From an uncultured Carboxylicivirga sp. (GTDB lineage: Bacteria > Bacteroidota > Bacteroidia > Bacteroidales > Marinilabiliaceae): a DNA stretch of 64,000 bases. A model generated the notes under the pieces. That model ran no database searches. It had not been told where the DNA came from and worked only from the letters and a program-made list of their open reading frames with translations. The stretch is from contig NZ_OY764327.1 in assembly GCF_963668385.1 (NCBI RefSeq), positions 2,790,001-2,854,000 on the forward strand, written 5' to 3'. Positions 44,298-53,337 of the stretch are shown here, piece by piece. Position 1 is the stretch's first letter. Each line of letters starts with the position of its first letter. Position numbers and translations under genes: made by a program.

Positions 44298-44485
44298 TAA
44301 CGGCCTGCCGCATGGCGCTGTAAGGCGATTTATCCTTACTAACTTTCCAAATATAGCTGAGCCAAATCTTTTATTTGTTTTTATCTTTTCATTTCTAAAG
44401 CCAAATCAAAGATTTGGCGCTGTTTGCCCAAGTTACAAACCTTGTCAAATGCATCGAACGCCTTATGCGCTATAGCGGTTTGTTA
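44298..44485 (-). repeat. attC-like site 2 (long, with hairpin insert)
   Basis: Arms GGCCTGCCGCATGGCGCTGT and CGCCTTATGCGCTATAGCGG; the site runs from TAAC (44298) to GTTA (44485). Its loop holds a sequence with GCCAAATCTTTTATTTG and AAATCAAAGATTTGGC that recurs in site 18. Confidence 0.75.
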
Positions 44486-44492
44486 GCCAATG

Positions 44493-45221
44493 TTATTTAT
44501 ATTCTATTTCTCTTCTAAGGATTCCTAATGTATCCCCCTTTTCAGATAGAACTAGTTTTTCTATCCAATTATTTCTTTTATCAACTTTGTAATTGAAATT
44601 CTCAACAGTCAAAGTGTCTTTATATGAATCATTTGTAGAAAGTTGTAGGATTCTACCTACTGAATCATATTTGTAAGAATATTGGTACTTCCTTTTAAAT
44701 TCTTGGTCAAATTGCTGTTCAGTTATCGATTTTATTAGACGATTATTATTATCATAAGTGGATGTGTCATAATACACTAACATACCGTCAATGTTGTATA
44801 AGTTAATCACATCAGTTTGTCTATCATTAGTATATGTAAAAGTTCCAGTGTTAATTAATTCGCCATTTGAATCAAATAGTAAGATTGAGTCCTTGTTTGT
44901 ACTAATGTGTAAATAATCTTGTGATGTCATTAGGCTATCATTCATCTTGAACTCTTGTTTAACTATCCGATTTCTATAGTCATAATGATTAACAGAGAGG
45001 TTTGATGAATTATTAAATGAATAAATATATTCTGTAGATTTAACCATTCCAGAGTTGGTGAACTTAGTTTCTTTAGTCATTATTAATTCACCATTAGTGT
45101 CTGTCTTTGTTTCTTTTAGGCTATTAATTTTCCCATTAAAATTCATTCGCTCTAAATCACTTGTTTCATATGAACAAGAGATGATTGTCAGAAGTAATAT
45201 GATTGAAACTGTTTTGTGCAT
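44493..45221 (-). CDS. Cassette 2: lipoprotein with YD-repeat-like strands
   Basis: A 242-residue lipoprotein (signal TVSIILLLTIISCSYET). The body has Tyr/Asn/Asp-rich repeated strands (YTNDRQTDVINLYNIDGM, YKYDSVGRILQL) like YD or MORN-type repeats of surface proteins. Ends TTAGCCAAT and ATTGGCTAA are complementary. Confidence 0.75.
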   Translation of the reverse strand: MHKTVSIILLLTIISCSYETSDLERMNFNGKINSLKETKTDTNGELIMTKETKFTNSGMVKSTEYIYSFNNSSNLSVNHYDYRNRIVKQEFKMNDSLMTSQDYLHISTNKDSILLFDSNGELINTGTFTYTNDRQTDVINLYNIDGMLVYYDTSTYDNNNRLIKSITEQQFDQEFKRKYQYSYKYDSVGRILQLSTNDSYKDTLTVENFNYKVDKRNNWIEKLVLSEKGDTLGILRREIEYK

Positions 45222-45237
45222 CTTTTTTAATATTGGC

Positions 45238-45362
45238 TAACGTTTGCTGGATGAAGTCGTGGCGCGTTAGTCGTGGTGTCGTGTCACCCGATAGGGGGAC
45301 TAAGACGGTAGACTAAGGTGTCAGGACGAGCAAAGCGCGCCATGCTTTATTCCAGCGTGTTA
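45238..45362 (-). repeat. attC-like site 3 (consensus type, 125 bp)
   Basis: Consensus member: TAACGTTTGCTGGATGAAG at one end and TTTATTCCAGCGTGTTA at the other; the two ends and GTGGCGCG / CGCGCCAT pair as an imperfect hairpin. Read on the minus strand it starts TAACACGCTGGAA and ends AAACGTTA, the polarity of classical attC sites. Confidence 0.85.
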
Positions 45363-45698
45363 TAATTTGTTGTTTATTGCTCCAAATGAAGCAAATGTGT
45401 TTTTTATATTATCTCTTAAAGAAATCTCAAGAGTTATTTGTCCCAATACGATTTGTCAATCAAACTCCTAATAAAAAATGCTTGTCGGAGTTTCAAATCT
45501 ATTTGTCGGTCAGAATAAGTGAAAGTCCCGATTTGAGCGCCTTGTAAATCCTATATTTTGTTCACGTTTGAAAATCAATTCTAAAAGGTACACAAGCTGA
45601 TCAAGTTAAAAGTTTCAAGTTCCGTGGACTTTTCAAAAACCAATATCTAAACATCCAAATTAAGCTAAACTTCGTAAACCCGCCACAATAAATTATAA
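45360..45698. other. Cassette 3: non-coding cassette (identical to cassette 14)
   Basis: About 340 bases with ends TTATAATTT and AAATTATAA and no ORF of useful length on either strand. The sequence is identical by eye to 53335-53673, including the attC to its left. It could carry a promoter or a small RNA; nothing further is visible. Confidence 0.75.
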
Positions 45699-45821
45699 CG
45701 TTTGCTGGATGAAGTCGTGGCGCGTTAGTCGTGGTGTCGTGTCACCCGCTAGGGGGACTAAGACAGTAGACAAAGGCGTCAGGACGAGCAACGCGCGCCA
45801 TGCTTTATTTCCAGCGTGTTG
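45696..45821 (-). repeat. attC-like site 4
   Basis: Consensus type from TAAC to GTTG. Variant central bases (CTAGGGGGAC, ACAGTAGACAAAGGC). Confidence 0.85.
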
Positions 45822-45824
45822 GCA

Positions 45825-46418
45825 TTAGTTTTTGTTCTTTATAACCATTGTCTTTGATAGATAATCATGAAAACCATTCTTTGTGAAAATGTAAGAAAAC
45901 TGGTCAAATGGTATAAATCGGCATAATGTTCTAATAAAAATGTCCGTCGAAGTTGGTCTTTCTCCATTAGATTTCACGACAACTGTTTTGGTCAACATTT
46001 TACCGAGAGTTTTGCCGAATTTGACTTCCAATACGATATAGTATGTAAAGTATAATGCAAATAATAAAACAAAACTGATGAATCCTGATATAATCTGGTC
46101 AACTCCAGTCAGAAGAAGATTAATTGTCCCAGCAATTATGAAGAATAGTATTAGGTACGCAATTGTGTCAACTAGAATATGAATCAGTCTAAGCATTGAA
46201 TTTGCAACATTTGATTCAATTTCGTTTTGTTGTACGCTATTCATTTTTATCTCATCTTCAATTGTTTGAATGCTGTCATGCGATAAGTTTCGTTTTTTCA
46301 ATTCTGCTTCAGCACATTCAACCGCTTCAGGTTGATAGTCTTGTTTATGAATAGTCAGGATCTTAATTAACTCTTCATCACTTCTTTGTGCCATTACTTT
46401 TTCGAAATCGTTATTCAT
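45825..46418 (-). CDS. Cassette 4: RDD-like membrane protein
   Basis: A 197-residue protein. The N-terminal 60 residues are soluble and helical (DEELIKILTIHKQDYQPEAV, common before RDD domains). Two or more membrane helices follow (LIHILVDTIAYLILFFIIAG, GFISFVLLFALYFTYYI) and then KFGKTLGKMLTKTVVV, the conserved loop of RDD proteins. Cassette ends TTGGCATTA and TAATGCCAA are complementary. Confidence 0.8.
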   Translation of the reverse strand: MNNDFEKVMAQRSDEELIKILTIHKQDYQPEAVECAEAELKKRNLSHDSIQTIEDEIKMNSVQQNEIESNVANSMLRLIHILVDTIAYLILFFIIAGTINLLLTGVDQIISGFISFVLLFALYFTYYIVLEVKFGKTLGKMLTKTVVVKSNGERPTSTDIFIRTLCRFIPFDQFSYIFTKNGFHDYLSKTMVIKNKN

Positions 46419-46445
46419 TTGATATGTAGGTTTTTAAATTAATGC

Positions 46446-46571
46446 CAACGTTTGCTGGATGAAGTCGTGGCGCGTTAGTCGTGGTGTCGTGTCACCCGAT
46501 AGGGGGACTAAGACGGTAGACTAAAGTGTCAGGACGAGCAAAGTGCGCCATGCTTTATTTCCAGCGTGTTA
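46446..46571 (-). repeat. attC-like site 5
   Basis: Consensus type, CAAC to GTTA, with the usual GCTGGA...TCCAGC outer stem. Confidence 0.85.
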
Positions 46572-46595
46572 GCGGCTGCCATTTTTTGATTTTAT

Positions 46596-47039
46596 TTAAA
46601 ATTTTATTTTAGGTTCAATCTGATAGTTATATTTTCCAGTTGTATCATTTTTCATTTTCATAAAGAGGTCAATGTCAATTTGAATAAATTCGAAATTATC
46701 GTTTGTATTTTTAAGTTCGAAATTGTCTAAATAACTGACTACATTACATTTTTCATCTTCCCAAAAAACAATTAACTGAAAACCAGAAGTAAATCCTCTA
46801 TATTCTGGGCGCATATAAATATCAGGTTCACTATTTTCCGAATAGTAACCATTTGTAAAAATAGTTTTATGGCCAGAAATTATTGAACTAATTTCTATTC
46901 TTGTCATGCATAATTTTCCCTCGGGAGAGTATATGTATTCGAAGTCATAATTAGTTGACAAAAAACTGTATAAAACTATTATGCAGCTGCATATAATTCC
47001 AATTTTAAATATTCTTGAAAAGAGCTTTCTTATTTGCAT
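46596..47039 (-). CDS. Cassette 5: small single-pass membrane or secreted protein
   Basis: A 147-residue protein from the ATG at 47039; the longer frame to 47168 would start inside attC site 6. The N-terminal hydrophobic segment IGIICSCIIVLYSFL is a membrane anchor or signal. The rest is unrecognised. Ends TTAGCGGC and GCCGCTAA are complementary. Confidence 0.7.
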   Translation of the reverse strand: MQIRKLFSRIFKIGIICSCIIVLYSFLSTNYDFEYIYSPEGKLCMTRIEISSIISGHKTIFTNGYYSENSEPDIYMRPEYRGFTSGFQLIVFWEDEKCNVVSYLDNFELKNTNDNFEFIQIDIDLFMKMKNDTTGKYNYQIEPKIKF

Positions 47040-47072
47040 TAATGAATTGCTTGCGTATGTCTTGGTTGCCGC

Positions 47073-47197
47073 TAACGTTTGCTGGATGAAGTCGTGGCGA
47101 ATTGGTCGTGGTGTCGTGTCATGCGGTAGCGATGACATGACAGTAGGCAAAGGCGTCAGGACGAGCAAAGCGCGCCATGCTTTATTCTAGCGTGTTG
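47073..47197 (-). repeat. attC-like site 6
   Basis: Consensus outer arms; the loop differs (GTCATGCGGTAGCGATGACA), showing drift limited to the central part. Confidence 0.85.
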
Positions 47198-47204
47198 CCA
47201 CCCG

Positions 47205-47651
47205 TTATTTATTTTCAAATTTCTTAAAATAATAGTTCAACCAGTTATAAGCGAAATATTTCATGTCAGGTTCAAATAATTTTCTCAATTCAGTCTTGTA
47301 AAACGATGAGCAACCTGAGCATATGGAAACTAGTTCTTTGGAATTCTTGATTGTCCTAATTTGTTTAGAATCACTATTAGAAAGTTCTATTTCATTTAAG
47401 TCTAATAATTTTTCCAAAGTTATAACTGCCATATATCTTACTGCATTGTTTTCTGAGAACAGCATTTTTTTTATTGACTTATACTTTCCTTGTTGGAGTT
47501 TCCTTGTAACTTTCTTTACTGTTATAGATTGTTCTCCACCAAAATAGCATGCAAATCCCACCATTTCCTTAGTATCTACATTGTCTTGAGCAGATAGAAT
47601 TCCGACATGTCCGATGGCTAGTAGTAGTATGAAAATTGCTTTTGCAGTCAT
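47205..47651 (-). CDS. Cassette 6: secreted protein of unknown function
   Basis: A 148-residue protein with a signal peptide (AIFILLLAIGHVGILSAQDN). The mature part has four Cys (VGFACYF, SICSGCSSF) and a helical pattern. No family recognised. Ends TTGCCACCC and GGGTGGCAA are complementary. Confidence 0.7.
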   Translation of the reverse strand: MTAKAIFILLLAIGHVGILSAQDNVDTKEMVGFACYFGGEQSITVKKVTRKLQQGKYKSIKKMLFSENNAVRYMAVITLEKLLDLNEIELSNSDSKQIRTIKNSKELVSICSGCSSFYKTELRKLFEPDMKYFAYNWLNYYFKKFENK

Positions 47652-47667
47652 GTTTTTTAATGGGTGG

Positions 47668-47793
47668 CAACGTTGGCTGGATGAAGTCGTGGCGCATTAG
47701 TCGTGGTGTCGTGTCACCCGATAGGGGGACTAAGACGGTAGACTAAAGTGTCAGGACGAGCAACCCGCGCCATGCTTTATTTCCAGCGTGTTA
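47668..47793 (-). repeat. attC-like site 7
   Basis: Consensus type, CAAC to GTTA, with GTTGGCTGG in place of GTTTGCTGG. Confidence 0.85.
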
Positions 47794-48240
47794 CCCAACG
47801 TTTTTTATTTTATTTCTTATTTTGTCGATCCAATTTTTATCAGTCGTTTCAATAATAATTACTTTGAAATCATGCTGTTCAGCTTCTATTTCAACACCAC
47901 TAGAATCGTCTACATGTAAATCAAATCCAAATGCTGTTGGATATTTTGTCACACTAATATTTTTAGCTTTTAAAGCTTTCTGATTTTCGGTCTGATTAAC
48001 GATTCTATTAACTTTTACTCCGTAATATCTTAGAGTCAATCTTATTTTTATTTTTGAGCGAAACGAAGTTGTGTATATATGAATTTTATGACCTTGTCTT
48101 TGCAATCCTAAAAATAATTTAGGAGTTCCTTTTCGTATTTTTTCAATTCCAAACAGTCTAGCAATTCCATTCCGTTTTTCGGTTTCAAATTCTTCTCCAT
48201 TGGGAACTATAGTACTATCAAGATCAAAACTGATGTTCAT
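47791..48240 (-). CDS. Cassette 7: HAD-superfamily phosphatase-like protein
   Basis: A 149-residue protein. SFDLDSTIVPNGEEF is HAD motif I (DxDxT/V), HKIHIYTTSF motif II (Thr/Ser), and DLHVDDSSG a plausible motif IV. It is a compact cytoplasmic HAD protein. It has no signal peptide, unlike most cassette proteins here. Ends TTACCCAAC and GTTGGGTAA are complementary. Confidence 0.8.
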   Translation of the reverse strand: MNISFDLDSTIVPNGEEFETEKRNGIARLFGIEKIRKGTPKLFLGLQRQGHKIHIYTTSFRSKIKIRLTLRYYGVKVNRIVNQTENQKALKAKNISVTKYPTAFGFDLHVDDSSGVEIEAEQHDFKVIIIETTDKNWIDKIRNKIKNVG

Positions 48241-48254
48241 TTTTTAATGTTGGG

Positions 48255-48379
48255 TAACGGTTGCAGTAAAAAGTCGTTGGGGAGAGCGAGTTGAGGTCGT
48301 ATCCCCGTTTAAGGGATACGATACGGGCTGTAAAGCCCGCACTACCACCAAAACCCCCAATGCTTTTTAATGCGTGTTA
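48255..48379 (-). repeat. attC-like site 8 (variant family)
   Basis: Same length and terminal logic (TAAC to GTTA) but unrelated interior: GTTGGGGAGAGCGAGTTGAG, GTATCCCCG...CGGGCTGTAAAGCCCG, CCCCCAATGC. A separate attC lineage. Confidence 0.75.
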
Positions 48380-48392
48380 GCAAAAGTATTTT

Positions 48393-49169
48393 CTAGTCTT
48401 CTTCAAAACATTGCGGTCCTATTGCTCCACCACCATATTCTAACACAATATTTTCCTTGTAAAAAATATACTCACAACCATTATCATATCTTTGTTTTTG
48501 ATTTTCGGTCAGTTGATTGTCAAATATTTTATAGGAATATTTTCCCATTCCACTTCTTGCAAATCCAATCGTTGTTATCTCCCCGTTTTCTATGGAAATA
48601 CAGTTCGCTCTATCCAGCAGTTCTTTTATCTGGGTTAAAGTCTTTTTTGTCCAACCTATTGATGTAATTATTTCTTCTAATTCTTGTGAATCTGGTTTTA
48701 AATTCCAATTCTGCGAAACCACTTCTAGTTTGTCGTTTCTTTGTACAACGTTATTGTCAGCACTAACTGTATCTCCTTTTGTTTTATAGATTTTTATTGT
48801 TATCTGTTCAGGAGTTGTCAGAATTTTGCTTTCAGGTTCGAATTCTATATATACAAAGTAGTTTTCAGGTACGAGCTTTGAATATTCGGACTTTACTATT
48901 AAAATTTCAGCTTTGTATTTTTCAAAGTTTTCTATTAATTCCTTTTTACTGCTCTCGGGCATTGAAATCATGAATAATAAAAACTCTTTTTCCTGCTCTT
49001 TCCCTTTCTTATACATTTTCTTAAATTCCTTTTGCATTTCTTTGGGAAGTCGCTCTATAGATACATTAAATAAGGAATCCTTATCTATATTGTCTCTAAA
49101 TCTATAATCTTGGGCATTAAGCTTTAATCCCAAAATCAATATCATTATTATTTGTACAGATTGTCTCAT
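48393..49169 (-). CDS. Cassette 8: secreted protein of unknown function
   Basis: A 258-residue protein with a signal peptide (IIMILILGLKLNAQDY), a Lys/Glu-rich helical part and a C-terminal part with ARSGMGKYSYKIF and LEYGGGAIGPQCF. No family recognised. Ends TTAGCAAAA and TTTTTGCTAA are complementary. Confidence 0.7.
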   Translation of the reverse strand: MRQSVQIIMILILGLKLNAQDYRFRDNIDKDSLFNVSIERLPKEMQKEFKKMYKKGKEQEKEFLLFMISMPESSKKELIENFEKYKAEILIVKSEYSKLVPENYFVYIEFEPESKILTTPEQITIKIYKTKGDTVSADNNVVQRNDKLEVVSQNWNLKPDSQELEEIITSIGWTKKTLTQIKELLDRANCISIENGEITTIGFARSGMGKYSYKIFDNQLTENQKQRYDNGCEYIFYKENIVLEYGGGAIGPQCFEED

Positions 49170-49180
49170 AATATTTTTGC

Positions 49181-49227
49181 TAACGTTCTGAATAAACGCC
49201 TGTTTTAATGGCGTTTATTTTTTGTTG
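49181..49227 (-). repeat. attC-like site 9 (short, 47 bp)
   Basis: A minimal hairpin site: AATAAACGCC-tgttttaat-GGCGTTTATT between TAAC and GTTG. Short attC sites of this kind exist in mobile integrons. It marks a cassette from another source. Confidence 0.75.
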
Positions 49228-49240
49228 TGTGTTTTTTGTA

Positions 49241-50302
49241 CTATTTAAGAATGATTTTTTTGACAATACTACTTCTATTTGAAATGAGCTGACATAAATA
49301 CACACCTGACAATTGATTCGTTAAATTAATTTCAATCAAAGCTCCATTTTTCACTTCAGGCTCTGTCATAAATATTAATTTCCCAGAAGAATTATATATT
49401 CTCACCATTTGAAGAATGTCATCTCCGGTAAGATTTGAAGATATATGAAAATTACCGTTCGTAGGATTAGGGTAGATATTAAAAGATTTAATTAACAAGT
49501 TCTGAGGTATTCCTGTTGTAGTTACACCTATGTCAATTTTATATAATGAATCTTGTCCTGAAGAGTTTTCATTTTCAGCAAGCCAAAGGTATTGTCCATC
49601 AAATGCTAAACCATTAGGAAATTGTTTAGGGGAAATGATTGTGTCAATTATTTGACCTGTTAAAGTATCTACCTTATATATTTTATGAGTTGAATTATCT
49701 GCTACCCAAAGATATTGTCCATCAAAAGTTAATCCTGATGGAAGGGGTAGACCTGTGCTTATACTATCTGTTATGATTCCATTAGTATCAATTTTATAAG
49801 TTTTATCTGTACTGGAGTTATTATGCCAAAAATATTGGCCATCAAATGTTAGTCCTCCTGCATAACCTACTGGTAAATTATAAGTATTTAAAGAGGAGCC
49901 TGTGGTCATGTCAATTTTGTGAAGAGTATTATTTTCATTGGCTGCTACCCATATATATTGTCCATCAAATGTAAGACCATAAGGACGGCTCACAATCGTT
50001 TTTATAGAATCAATCACAGTTCCATCTAAAGGCGATACTTTATAAAGTAAAGAATCAAAAGCCGAACCTACCCATAAGTATTGACCATCAAACGTAATAT
50101 CATTGGTGTAGTTTGTAGGAGATGGGATTACTTGAATAACATTCAATGCAGATTTCATCTGAGATTTAGTGGTTTTTACTTTTACTGGTTGATTGCAATA
50201 GTTGTTATTGTTATCACATTTATTTATCTGTGCATACGAATAATTACTAGATAAAGCTATTGCAGAAATTAAGATTATAATTTTCAATTGGTAAATTTTC
50301 AT
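49241..50302 (-). CDS. Cassette 9: beta-propeller protein with type IX secretion sorting domain
   Basis: A 353-residue protein. Signal peptide (IIILISAIALSSNYSYAQ). Five to six propeller-type repeats share LTFDGQYLWVA. A C-terminal T9SS type A sorting domain follows (FNIYPNPTNGNFHISS to YLCQLISNRSSIVKKIILK). It should be exported across the outer membrane by T9SS and anchored or released at the surface. It requires a T9SS host, so the cassette is fitted to Bacteroidota. Ends TTGTGTGT and ACACACAA are complementary. Confidence 0.88.
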   Translation of the reverse strand: MKIYQLKIIILISAIALSSNYSYAQINKCDNNNNYCNQPVKVKTTKSQMKSALNVIQVIPSPTNYTNDITFDGQYLWVGSAFDSLLYKVSPLDGTVIDSIKTIVSRPYGLTFDGQYIWVAANENNTLHKIDMTTGSSLNTYNLPVGYAGGLTFDGQYFWHNNSSTDKTYKIDTNGIITDSISTGLPLPSGLTFDGQYLWVADNSTHKIYKVDTLTGQIIDTIISPKQFPNGLAFDGQYLWLAENENSSGQDSLYKIDIGVTTTGIPQNLLIKSFNIYPNPTNGNFHISSNLTGDDILQMVRIYNSSGKLIFMTEPEVKNGALIEINLTNQLSGVYLCQLISNRSSIVKKIILK

Positions 50303-50325
50303 AATGTTATTTTTTTAATTACACA

Positions 50326-50450
50326 CAACGTTTGCTGGATGAAGTCGTGGCGCGTTAGTCGTGGTGTCGTGTCACCCGCTAGGGGGACTATGACGGTAGA
50401 CTAAAGTGTCAGGACGCACAAACCTAGCCATGCTTTATTCCAGCGTGTTA
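50326..50450 (-). repeat. attC-like site 10
   Basis: Consensus type, CAAC to GTTA; diverged right arm (ACGCACAAACCTAGCCAT). Confidence 0.85.
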
Positions 50451-50457
50451 CATGGCG

Positions 50458-51378
50458 TTATTTATTATCAAAACTTTGAATTTTTTCTTTCAATTCCTTT
50501 TCTGTTAATTCATGCAATTTAAGTTCAATTTCCATGTTAGGCTCTATCTTAATATGCTGATATCCGAAATAGAATTTATTATTTACTTTTTTTATGCCTA
50601 TACAATTAACATCTGAACCTATAGGTATATTCTTGAATAAGTATTTGTCCTTATTGTAATACCCTGACATTATTGAATTTAATTCAGTAAATACTAATGA
50701 AATAATTGGACGACCAACTGTGTCAGTCTTTACATTTATATTGGTGATATTCTTAAGTTTATAAAATTTGTCACAATTAATCCAACCCAATTTTTTAGAT
50801 TCCAGTATATAATAATTTAGTGCGTTATAGTTCTCTTCAACTGCCTCTTCCCATGCTTCAAAAGTTTCATCTTGAAAGAATAATCCGGCAGCATTTATCT
50901 GTGTTTTACGATTGGACTTCCAATTTATTGTACCATTACTTATTTCACCATTAAATAATTCCATATCATTGGACAATTCATTTGTGGGAAACTTTATTTT
51001 AACTGTAGCGTTCTTTTTTAATTTAAGTTTCTGATTCTTTGAAAACGTATTTACTTCTATCATTCCTGCAGTTTCTAATAATTGTCCGTCGCATAGTGTT
51101 GATAAATTCATTCCCAAAATATCAGATTTACTGTAGTATTCGCTCAATTCTATTTGAACTTTTCCATTTATAGATTCTCCTGTTTCAAACTCTAAATCAT
51201 TTGGATTAATGAATAATATAGTTCCTTCATTTCCAACGATTGAATCATTTCCAGATAATTCAAATGTTTGAATTTGCTTGGCAAATAGATAATTAATCTT
51301 TTCAGTGTCTTGATAATTTTCTCTGAAACAAGAAGTCAGTAAAAGCAGTGTAGTAATTATTAGTAGATGTCTGGTCAT
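50458..51378 (-). CDS. Cassette 10: lipoprotein of unknown function
   Basis: A 306-residue protein from the ATG at 51378; the outer ATG at 51408 falls on the cassette end. The lipoprotein signal HLLIITTLLLLTSC is clear. The body has beta-strand character (ISLVFTELNSIMSGYYN) and resembles no family I know. Ends TTACATGGC and GCCATGTAA are complementary. Confidence 0.75.
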   Translation of the reverse strand: MTRHLLIITTLLLLTSCFRENYQDTEKINYLFAKQIQTFELSGNDSIVGNEGTILFINPNDLEFETGESINGKVQIELSEYYSKSDILGMNLSTLCDGQLLETAGMIEVNTFSKNQKLKLKKNATVKIKFPTNELSNDMELFNGEISNGTINWKSNRKTQINAAGLFFQDETFEAWEEAVEENYNALNYYILESKKLGWINCDKFYKLKNITNINVKTDTVGRPIISLVFTELNSIMSGYYNKDKYLFKNIPIGSDVNCIGIKKVNNKFYFGYQHIKIEPNMEIELKLHELTEKELKEKIQSFDNK

Positions 51379-51409
51379 ATTTGTTGTATAGTTAGTTTTT
51401 AATGCCATG

Positions 51410-51535
51410 TAACGTTTGCTGGATGAAGTCGTGGCGCGTTAGTCGTGGTGTCGTGTCACCCGATAGGGGGACTAAGACAGTAGACAAAGGCGTCAGGACG
51501 AGCAAAGCGCGCCATGCTTTATTTCCAGCGTGTTG
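51410..51535 (-). repeat. attC-like site 11
   Basis: Consensus type, TAAC to GTTG. Confidence 0.85.
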
Positions 51536-51550
51536 GCAGCAGTAGTTTAT

Positions 51551-52057
51551 TTAGTCGTAAGTGAATTGTTTAAATTTTCCTTCATGGTAATAGTATGACC
51601 AGCTTAAACTTTCTTCAATTAAAGCTAGGCTTATGCCATCATTCAGAACTGTAATCTTTTCTGTTATTGATTCCCATTCACCTTTTAATTCAGTCCCTAT
51701 CAGTATTTGAATCTTTTTGTTGTCTTCATTTGTGAATTTATCAATTAGAACAACATTAAACTCATTGTCTTGTCGAATAAATGCATACAGAAACAATTCA
51801 CCTTTGGAGTCCTTTAATAAAACGGCAAAATCCAATAAATTATCTCCATTATAATCACTTGTGCAGAAGTATGGTAATTGACTATTATCGTCTTGGAAAC
51901 TTTCCCAATCTGTCACGTAGTCTTGACATGAAGGAATAAGTAATTGCGGTAATTCTTTGTTTATGTAATTTACCAACGAATCAGGTATGTTTCTAGCTCC
52001 CGTGTTGCTACTAAACACAAGTCCAACTAACAATAATTTTAAAAGATGCTTTACCAT
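51551..52057 (-). CDS. Cassette 11: secreted protein of unknown function
   Basis: A 168-residue protein with a signal peptide (LLKLLLVGLVFSSNTGA). The mature part has DYNGDNLLDFAVLLKDSKGE, a FG-GAP or calcium-binding-like Asp-rich loop. Family otherwise unknown. Ends TTGGCAGCA and TGCTGCCAA are complementary. Confidence 0.72.
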   Translation of the reverse strand: MVKHLLKLLLVGLVFSSNTGARNIPDSLVNYINKELPQLLIPSCQDYVTDWESFQDDNSQLPYFCTSDYNGDNLLDFAVLLKDSKGELFLYAFIRQDNEFNVVLIDKFTNEDNKKIQILIGTELKGEWESITEKITVLNDGISLALIEESLSWSYYYHEGKFKQFTYD

Positions 52058-52077
52058 ATGGTCGTTTCTATTGCTGC

Positions 52078-52203
52078 CAACGTTTGCTGGATGAAGTCGT
52101 GGCGCATTAGTCGTGGTGTCGTGTCACCCGTTAGGGGGACTAAGACGGTAGACTAAGGTGTCAGGACGAGCAAAGCGCGCCATGCTTTATTTCCAGCGTG
52201 TTG
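52078..52203 (-). repeat. attC-like site 12
   Basis: Consensus type, CAAC to GTTG. Confidence 0.85.
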
Positions 52204-52503
52204 GCACCCGTTATTTTTTTGTATAATATAATTATTCACCGTGTCCCATAGGATAGCATGTGATGATGTCAGGATAGATACTAATTGTTTTAGGATAGCA
52301 TGTGATGATGTCAGGATAGATACTAATTGTTTCAGGATAGCATGTGATGATGTCAGGATAGATACTAATTGTTTCAGGATAGTATGTGATGATATCAGGA
52401 TAGATGCTAATTGTCTCAGGATAGTATGTGATAGTCCCAATACAGATGCTAAAGATCCAATGATAGACTTAGAACGTATAAGTGTTAATGTTAACTTTTT
52501 CAA
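52153..52503 (-). CDS. Cassette 12: possible heptad-repeat protein (doubtful)
   Basis: A 116-residue minus-strand frame beginning at TTG and ending inside attC site 12. It would encode repeats of SSHAILKQLVSILT, a heptad-like Leu/Ile pattern. Orientation agrees with other cassettes, but the non-ATG start and read-through into attC weaken the case. The cassette may instead be non-coding. Confidence 0.3.
   Translation of the reverse strand: MKKLTLTLIRSKSIIGSLASVLGLSHTILRQLASILISSHTILKQLVSILTSSHAILKQLVSILTSSHAILKQLVSILTSSHAILWDTVNNYIIQKNNGCQHAGNKAWRALLVLTP
52249..52440. repeat. Cassette 12 minisatellite: 42-bp tandem repeat made of two 21-bp halves
   Basis: About four 42-bp units. Each splits into two 21-bp halves that both begin GATAG and end TCAG (GATAGCATGTGATGATGTCA then GATAGATACTAATTGTTTCA). 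Both strands stay open because 42 is a multiple of three. Neither strand offers an ATG: the minus frame starts at TTG 52503, the plus frame at GTG 52241. Confidence 0.85.
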
Positions 52504-52582
52504 GGTAATTCTAATTGGTAAAAAGATGGATACTGAAAATTGATCATTGTCTTTCTATTTAAATGCATGCACTAATGGGTGC

Positions 52583-52708
52583 CAACGTTTGCTGGATGAA
52601 GTCGTGGCGCATTAGTCGTGGTGTCGTGTCACCCGTTAGGGATGACAGGACAGTAGACAAAGGCGTCAGGACGAGCAAAGCGCGCCATGCTTTATTTCCA
52701 GCGTGTTA
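52583..52708 (-). repeat. attC-like site 13
   Basis: Consensus outer arms with a variant loop (GTTAGGGATGACAGGACAGT). Confidence 0.85.
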
Positions 52709-52715
52709 GCCCCAG

Positions 52716-53117
52716 TTATTTAATTTTGTTGTCAAGAAATTCGAAGTTATTTTTTAAGAGTGCTTCCAAGCATTCCTTAGCATCTTTTTCCGTTTGACCG
52801 TGAATTTCGGTCACATAGTTATCATTCATTCTTTCAATTAAACCAAATAGAATTTTAACTTTCTTAGGTCTCTTATAGAATATGTACCATTCACCACCAT
52901 CAAGAGCAGAAATTGCAAGTCCATTTTTATTTTTAATATTTTCTATTTCGAAGGATGGAGAATAATGGATTTCTGAATCTTTTGCGTTTTGCATCTTGTT
53001 TAGTAGTTCAGTCCAAGGAACTTTTTCAAAAGCTTCAATAATTCTGTCAGATTCAACTGTTCCATATTCAATGATGTCTGACTTGAAAGGATGGCAAAAT
53101 GATGCTCTAAAGGTCAT
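52716..53117 (-). CDS. Cassette 13: small cytoplasmic protein of unknown function
   Basis: A 133-residue protein with no signal peptide and a mixed alpha/beta pattern (WYIFYKRPKKVKILFGLIER). A restriction- or immunity-like fold cannot be read from sequence. Ends TTAGCCCCA and TTGGGGCTAA are complementary. Confidence 0.68.
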   Translation of the reverse strand: MTFRASFCHPFKSDIIEYGTVESDRIIEAFEKVPWTELLNKMQNAKDSEIHYSPSFEIENIKNKNGLAISALDGGEWYIFYKRPKKVKILFGLIERMNDNYVTEIHGQTEKDAKECLEALLKNNFEFLDNKIK

Positions 53118-53212
53118 AATAGATATTTTGGTTCAATTATTAAGTTTATTCTTTGTCCGACTTTATTATGTATTGACAGTTATTAGTAATTACTAGAATA
53201 CCTAATTGGGGC

Positions 53213-53337
53213 TAACGTTTGCTGGATGAAGTCGTGGCGCGTTAGTCGTGGTGTCGTGTCACCCGATAGGGGGACTAAGACGGTAGACTAAGGTGTCAGG
53301 ACGAGCAAAGCGCGCCATGCTTTATTCCAGCGTGTTA
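53213..53337 (-). repeat. attC-like site 14
   Basis: Identical by eye to site 3, as expected if cassettes 3 and 14 are copies with their own attC. Confidence 0.85.

Noticed and set aside
46596..47168. Long start for the cassette 5 protein
   Set aside because: The first 43 residues are encoded by attC site 6; the internal ATG at 47039 followed by a membrane segment is more plausible.
52241..52543. Plus-strand repeat ORFs in cassettes 12 and 17 (also 55340-55726)
   Set aside because: GTG start, against array polarity, and openness follows from the repeat period.
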